Below are positions 58,954 through 64,000 of a stretch of 64,000 nucleotides of DNA, one piece after another. The position numbers were made by a program, and so were the translations under genes. The DNA is from Gadus chalcogrammus. Lineage: Eukaryota; Chordata; Actinopteri; Gadiformes; Gadidae. The notes under the pieces were generated by a model. It made no database searches. It was not told the DNA's origin and saw only the letters and a program-made list of their open reading frames with translations. Where the stretch lies: NCBI RefSeq assembly GCF_026213295.1, contig NC_079425.1:10398604-10462603 (forward strand). The letters run 5' to 3'. Position 1 is the stretch's first letter, and each line of letters opens with the position of its first letter.

Positions 58954-59650
58954 TGCACATGGGTGAGCTCTGACAAACACTTTCACAGTCCTACAGCTTC
59001 CATCCCCTTCGCTCACTGCAAATCATGTTTGACTTTGAAGTGCTAATTTTGGAAGTTTAGCCAATTTTTATTTGCTGCTTTGAAATGTATCCCCTAAGCT
59101 TCTGCAGCAACCATGCAGTATACAGACCTTTACAATGACGGATAAGTGACCAAAATGAGAAGCGCCTGGTGTTCTCCTCCACATTATATAACTGTGAATA
59201 ATCCCACATAGCAGTTTTGCTTTTGCCATCATGGACTCAATTTAAATTCAAAAAATGTTGTGCAGACTGCAGACTTTCTACTCATTCCTTAATCGCCCCC
59301 TGCATTCGGAGCTTGTTTCGAGACAGCTAAAATATTAAGCCCAGTCAAATAGGGAATCATACACATAGCTCTGCATCGTTTTCTTATGAGTTTACATAAC
59401 TGGTCACTCTGTATTGAGGGAGAACTGGAAAGGTACAGATCGCATTTACAAACCTCAAGAAATCATGGGAGAAGGGATCAATTGGATCAATCATCGATCA
59501 TTCATTCCTTCAGAGCACCTGTGCTGTATAGGTAATGCATTACAAAAAACACTGCAAGTAATTGAGACGTAGGCCTCTCTTTCATCTTTCTCAGGCTTTT
59601 TAGAAACATCCATTAATTACATTTTGTTTACAAAAAAAACACAAATTAAA

Positions 59651-59680
59651 ACACACACACACACAGACACACACACACAA

Positions 59681-59708
<28 letters not shown>
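59651..59708 (+). repeat. (CA)n microsatellite with GACA and AAAC steps
   Basis: About 58 bp of CA with two interruptions. Confidence 0.9.
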
Positions 59709-59711
<3 letters not shown>

Positions 59712-60047
59712 TATACAGCTCAGTCCTAGCACTATTCCCTGAATTCAATGATGAATGTATCTGTGATTTATTTCTCAAAATGTTTACTGTGCTTGCATTG
59801 TGTTCATTGTAGCTGTCTGAATGGAAGATCAACATTGGCTTTGATAACATCTACGGTTTTCTGCTATGATGAAGAAGTGTCGAGGCAGACATAACACATC
59901 ACATGGGTTGGCATGAAGTGCTTCCGGCCCGGTGTGCATATCATGATTGTGTAACTTCCCTGTCTTGCAATGCTCCCAACGATGCACATATGTGATATGA
60001 GAGTTGCTCCATAATGGGCCTAGAATGGATTAAATACATTACTATAC

Positions 60048-60224
<177 letters not shown>

Positions 60225-61165
60225 AGAGAGTATACAGTTTCCTAATATCATTATCAAGTCATTCAAGCTGAGATTCTCTCCTTAACTTTGCATGGCAATG
60301 CAATGTTTATTGAAGTGCATTTGTAAGCACTGCTAGAAAGTGACAGCAAATTAGGGCCAGTTGTCATTTGGTCAATACGCAGATGACTACAGTTTTTTGG
60401 TCCACAGTGATGGACAACAGGATCTAAAACCGTCTAATAACGATAAAATATCAGCGAGGGATGTATGTTCTACACATCTAGCAAATAATATCCAATGTAA
60501 AAAGTAGATTAATATGCATCTTAAAGTCAGCTAATAAACTAATTATTGGAAAGACTTGTAGGGTCGTGGTCTGAATCCCCCACCCCCCTCCCCCCCTCCT
60601 CATTCAGTTTTCTTGTAATAGCTAATTAAATGGCAATTCGTTAATAGAGTCAAGGGCCAACATTAAAAGCAAATGCTCAGAGTTCCTTTTGTCAAGGTTT
60701 CGAAACCTAGACTGCAACTAAGACCCCAAATCAGGGGTAGGTATTCTTCTAGCTATTCTTCATTACAAGATACCTAAGAAATGAAAAATACATTAATCTT
60801 ATCTTTCAAGGACTACAAAGTCAGGCTGACACTGACAGTCAGGCTATACATCATTACATCAGTGCTTTATGGTTCAAAGTTTAGGACATTATGTCCACAA
60901 GGCGTTGTACAAAGCTAGTCATATTCGTATTCTGCAATTATACTGGTGGCACCTAGTAACAATGAAATCCAAATGAGATCTGCGTAGCCCTGACACACTT
61001 TGTGCTAGCAGGTACAGGAGGCCCCATATATGATTAATTAATTGCGGCAGCCTGCCATCTGTGTTTTAACTGATTAAATAGCTCACGAGTGGGATGCACC
61101 TTTTGATGTGAACCTTTTGGGAACTGGCTCCGTCTTTGTGTTTCTACCTTGATTAAGCACAATAA

Positions 61166-61289
<124 letters not shown>

Positions 61290-63556
61290 GCCCACCCTCC
61301 TCGCACCAGCCTCCTATTTCAAAGTCTCTTTAATTTGGGTGGAAAGGACACAAAGGCATGCGGGTTACTCTAAAATTCAGCCCGTCTCCAATGTAGTCTG
61401 TCTCTATGCTCCTCTTTACTATTGTTTTCCTCTTTTAGAAACTGGATGTTTCACACCGGGTTGCACCCGGTGAGCAAGCATCGGGGCTTTCAGATAAAAA
61501 TTGATTCCAGTAAATTCTCACCTGAGATCCATCACGGTGAAGGGCTTTAAAAGGTCACACATGTAATAAGTTCCTATGGTCTCACTCGCTCCAATAATAG
61601 GCCTTTAGTCTGCCATGGAAGACTGGTATATAGAAATAATTGAGTAATCTGTGGACCATTCAATTCAATAGTGGGACTGGGTGACAGTGCATGGGGGTTG
61701 TTGGGGGAGAGGGTCTTTGTGCTGGTGGGAAAACGCTTTGTCCCCTCTAGCCATGCACCTCCATCTCTGCGACCAACCACTGGATCACTGACATTTAAGG
61801 AGCTCTTCCCGGCATAACTTCTACCCGGGGAGGATGTTTTGCATTTCAACTTGCACAGAGCAGAATTTGGAATGAATTTCCATTCCAATCAGGTTGTTAC
61901 TCAAGGAGCCACCACTAACGGGCCTAATGTGAACTCGAAGTGAGCGGCCCACTTGAAAATACCGTCCAAGCACCATTAAAACTTGTTTTAATGATATAGA
62001 AAGCATGAGAGGAGAACACGAGAGTAAATGTAATATAATTTGACCGGTAAGGGAATTGAGGTTTGTTTATTTTACGTGCACAATAGATACTGTATTCAAC
62101 CATTACTATTGCAATTAAGATACAGTACACACTTGCTAGACTAAATTATCCAATAATTCTCTGCAGACCTAATTAAATCCCCCCAAAAGACGACTCTCAA
62201 TCACAGAGGACAATAAGCCATTGATAACAATACCCATATGTTTCCTATGCTCTAATATTGACTGGAATTCAACAAACAAAAACCCAACTTCTCCAAAGGG
62301 GGACAAACAAGCCCCTTACAGAAAGGCGTATGTATAAACAATGCGTCATCCCCCGTTCTCTCCTGTGTCTAAACAGCATGATGTCCAAACACCGGAATTT
62401 CGAGAATATGGATAAAGTCTACTAATTTTAATTTGACCCACTATAAACATTTCATGATTATTACAATGTGACTCAGAGCCATGTTATGGTTTAAAGTAAA
62501 TCAAATGTAATGAGTGTTCTACAAATAACCGTAATACAGGAGGGTTATTCTGCAGTCATATTTTGGCATATGTTCGGTGGTATGAAGCTCTGTGTTGAAA
62601 GACCTTGCCTATTGTACACACTGGCAGCGCGTTCCTGTACAGCTTACATGTCCAAACGCCCTCTGCACATCATTTTGTTCTCGGCAAAACCAACCTCCGC
62701 TCAAAGAAGGCTCCTTCTACAGACAAAACATGATGGACTTAGACATACGACTTAAACCAGAACAGATGGCCTTAAAAGTAAAACACAGTAATTCAATCTG
62801 GATAATGGGAAGCAAACCACAAACTGCTCCATTCTCCAACTTAGAAACTCAGATGAATTGCTTTTCTTGGCTTTGATGCTCAACTCCTCTATCATAGTGT
62901 GTTTCTGTGTTCCCCATGCATATTATAAGACATTTAAAAGGGAAATAGTGTATATTTACCAGTCAGCGCTCACCATGCAGAGAGAGGCCATTAAGGCCCC
63001 GACAGAAGGGAAATGTGTTGTAATTGATTGTTACAAAAGATTACCCTTCTCAAGAAGCATCAAGCTATTGCAAAATTGCATTAGACGTCTAAAAGCACTG
63101 CGCTAAATAAGAACATTTCAGCATCACATATTCGCAGTGACATGCCATTCACAAACCAATTACCGCACTTTGTTGCTTTGTCCCACAGCCCAAGATACTC
63201 TCCATTGTTCAGTCTATGTGACTGCCATTGACTCAATCAAAAACATTGCTGTTGAACATGTCAATACGTCAAATACTAAAGGGGTCATCGTTTTGAGACA
63301 ATATTCTTTACAGATAAATTACCCCTCCAAAAGACAATTCAAAGAATGGGTTTAAATGTTATTCCTGTTGGTCCTGGATATGATACAGGGGGATAGAGTG
63401 CACACAGTACAGTAGGGGTGTTCCAGGGATACCGTTTTGGATCAAATAGCAAAACAAAATCAACATTATTTCAAAAGAATTCTGGGTAGAAAGTATTTTT
63501 TCTGCAGTTTCAGCCCAGCAAAGGCCAAACACTGTGTACGGCCAAACAATGTGTAT

Positions 63557-63688
<132 letters not shown>

Positions 63689-64000
63689 TGGAACTGATTT
63701 CATTTCATTTTCTTTGTGTATGTTTAGGAAAGGATCTCCTGTTACAGAAAGACTGTATTTCCTCATGAGGTTTCTCTAATTGCCCACTAGATGATCTGAA
63801 TATAGAATCCAACTTCACAAATAGAAATGCTCTCTATTCCACAACCAAATCACCGCTAGCTGGAAGGGCTCGGACACAGAAGTTGATTAAGGGAAAGTAA
63901 TGTATGTGGATGGAGGTGGATGGAGTTGGAGGGGCCCTAAACCGAGAATTCTCAAATGGCAGAAAATTGGCTTCCAAATAGAAGCAATATAGTCTGGACA

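Overview
The window looks like teleost fish nuclear DNA. The evidence is one vertebrate-type split gene with GT-AG introns, an LMO1-class protein almost identical to the mammalian form as I recall it, and an extreme load of long (CA)n/(TG)n microsatellites typical of compact fish genomes. I cannot name the species. Positions 27206-27305 are 100 Ns, an assembly gap inside a (CA)n tract.

The only gene I can support is lmo1 (LIM domain only 1) on the + strand, as four coding exons: 35265-35286, 48377-48590, 53677-53802 and 55321-55426. The joined product is 155 residues with two complete LIM zinc-binding domains. Intron phases are 1, 2 and 2, and every splice site is canonical. Intron 1 is about 13.1 kb, intron 2 about 5.1 kb and intron 3 about 1.5 kb. 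A likely promoter and 5' UTR lie at about 34690-35264, with an upstream ORF at 34977-35111. The 3' UTR ends shortly after an ATTAAA signal at 55805-55810.

The roughly 34.7 kb upstream of lmo1 and the 8 kb downstream hold no recognisable exon, tRNA, rRNA or intact transposon. They consist of microsatellites, homopolymer C/G runs, a few foldback or palindromic elements, and blocks of non-repetitive AT-rich DNA dense in homeodomain-type ATTA/TAATTA cores. Those blocks read like vertebrate conserved non-coding regulatory elements; the best is about 31320-31800. This fits a developmental transcription-cofactor gene in a gene-poor regulatory landscape. The regulatory calls are inference from composition and motifs only.

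I found no new multi-gene system. The items most worth checking are a near-perfect 146-bp foldback at 10255-10400, the enhancer-like blocks upstream of and inside lmo1, a near-palindromic RFX X-box in intron 1, a short 20-bp tandem array at 11541-11619, and a 54-bp-spaced higher-order repeat inside a 470-bp TG tract. Nearly all long open frames outside lmo1 are artefacts of (CA)n/(TG)n tracts (Thr-His or Cys-Val repeats).
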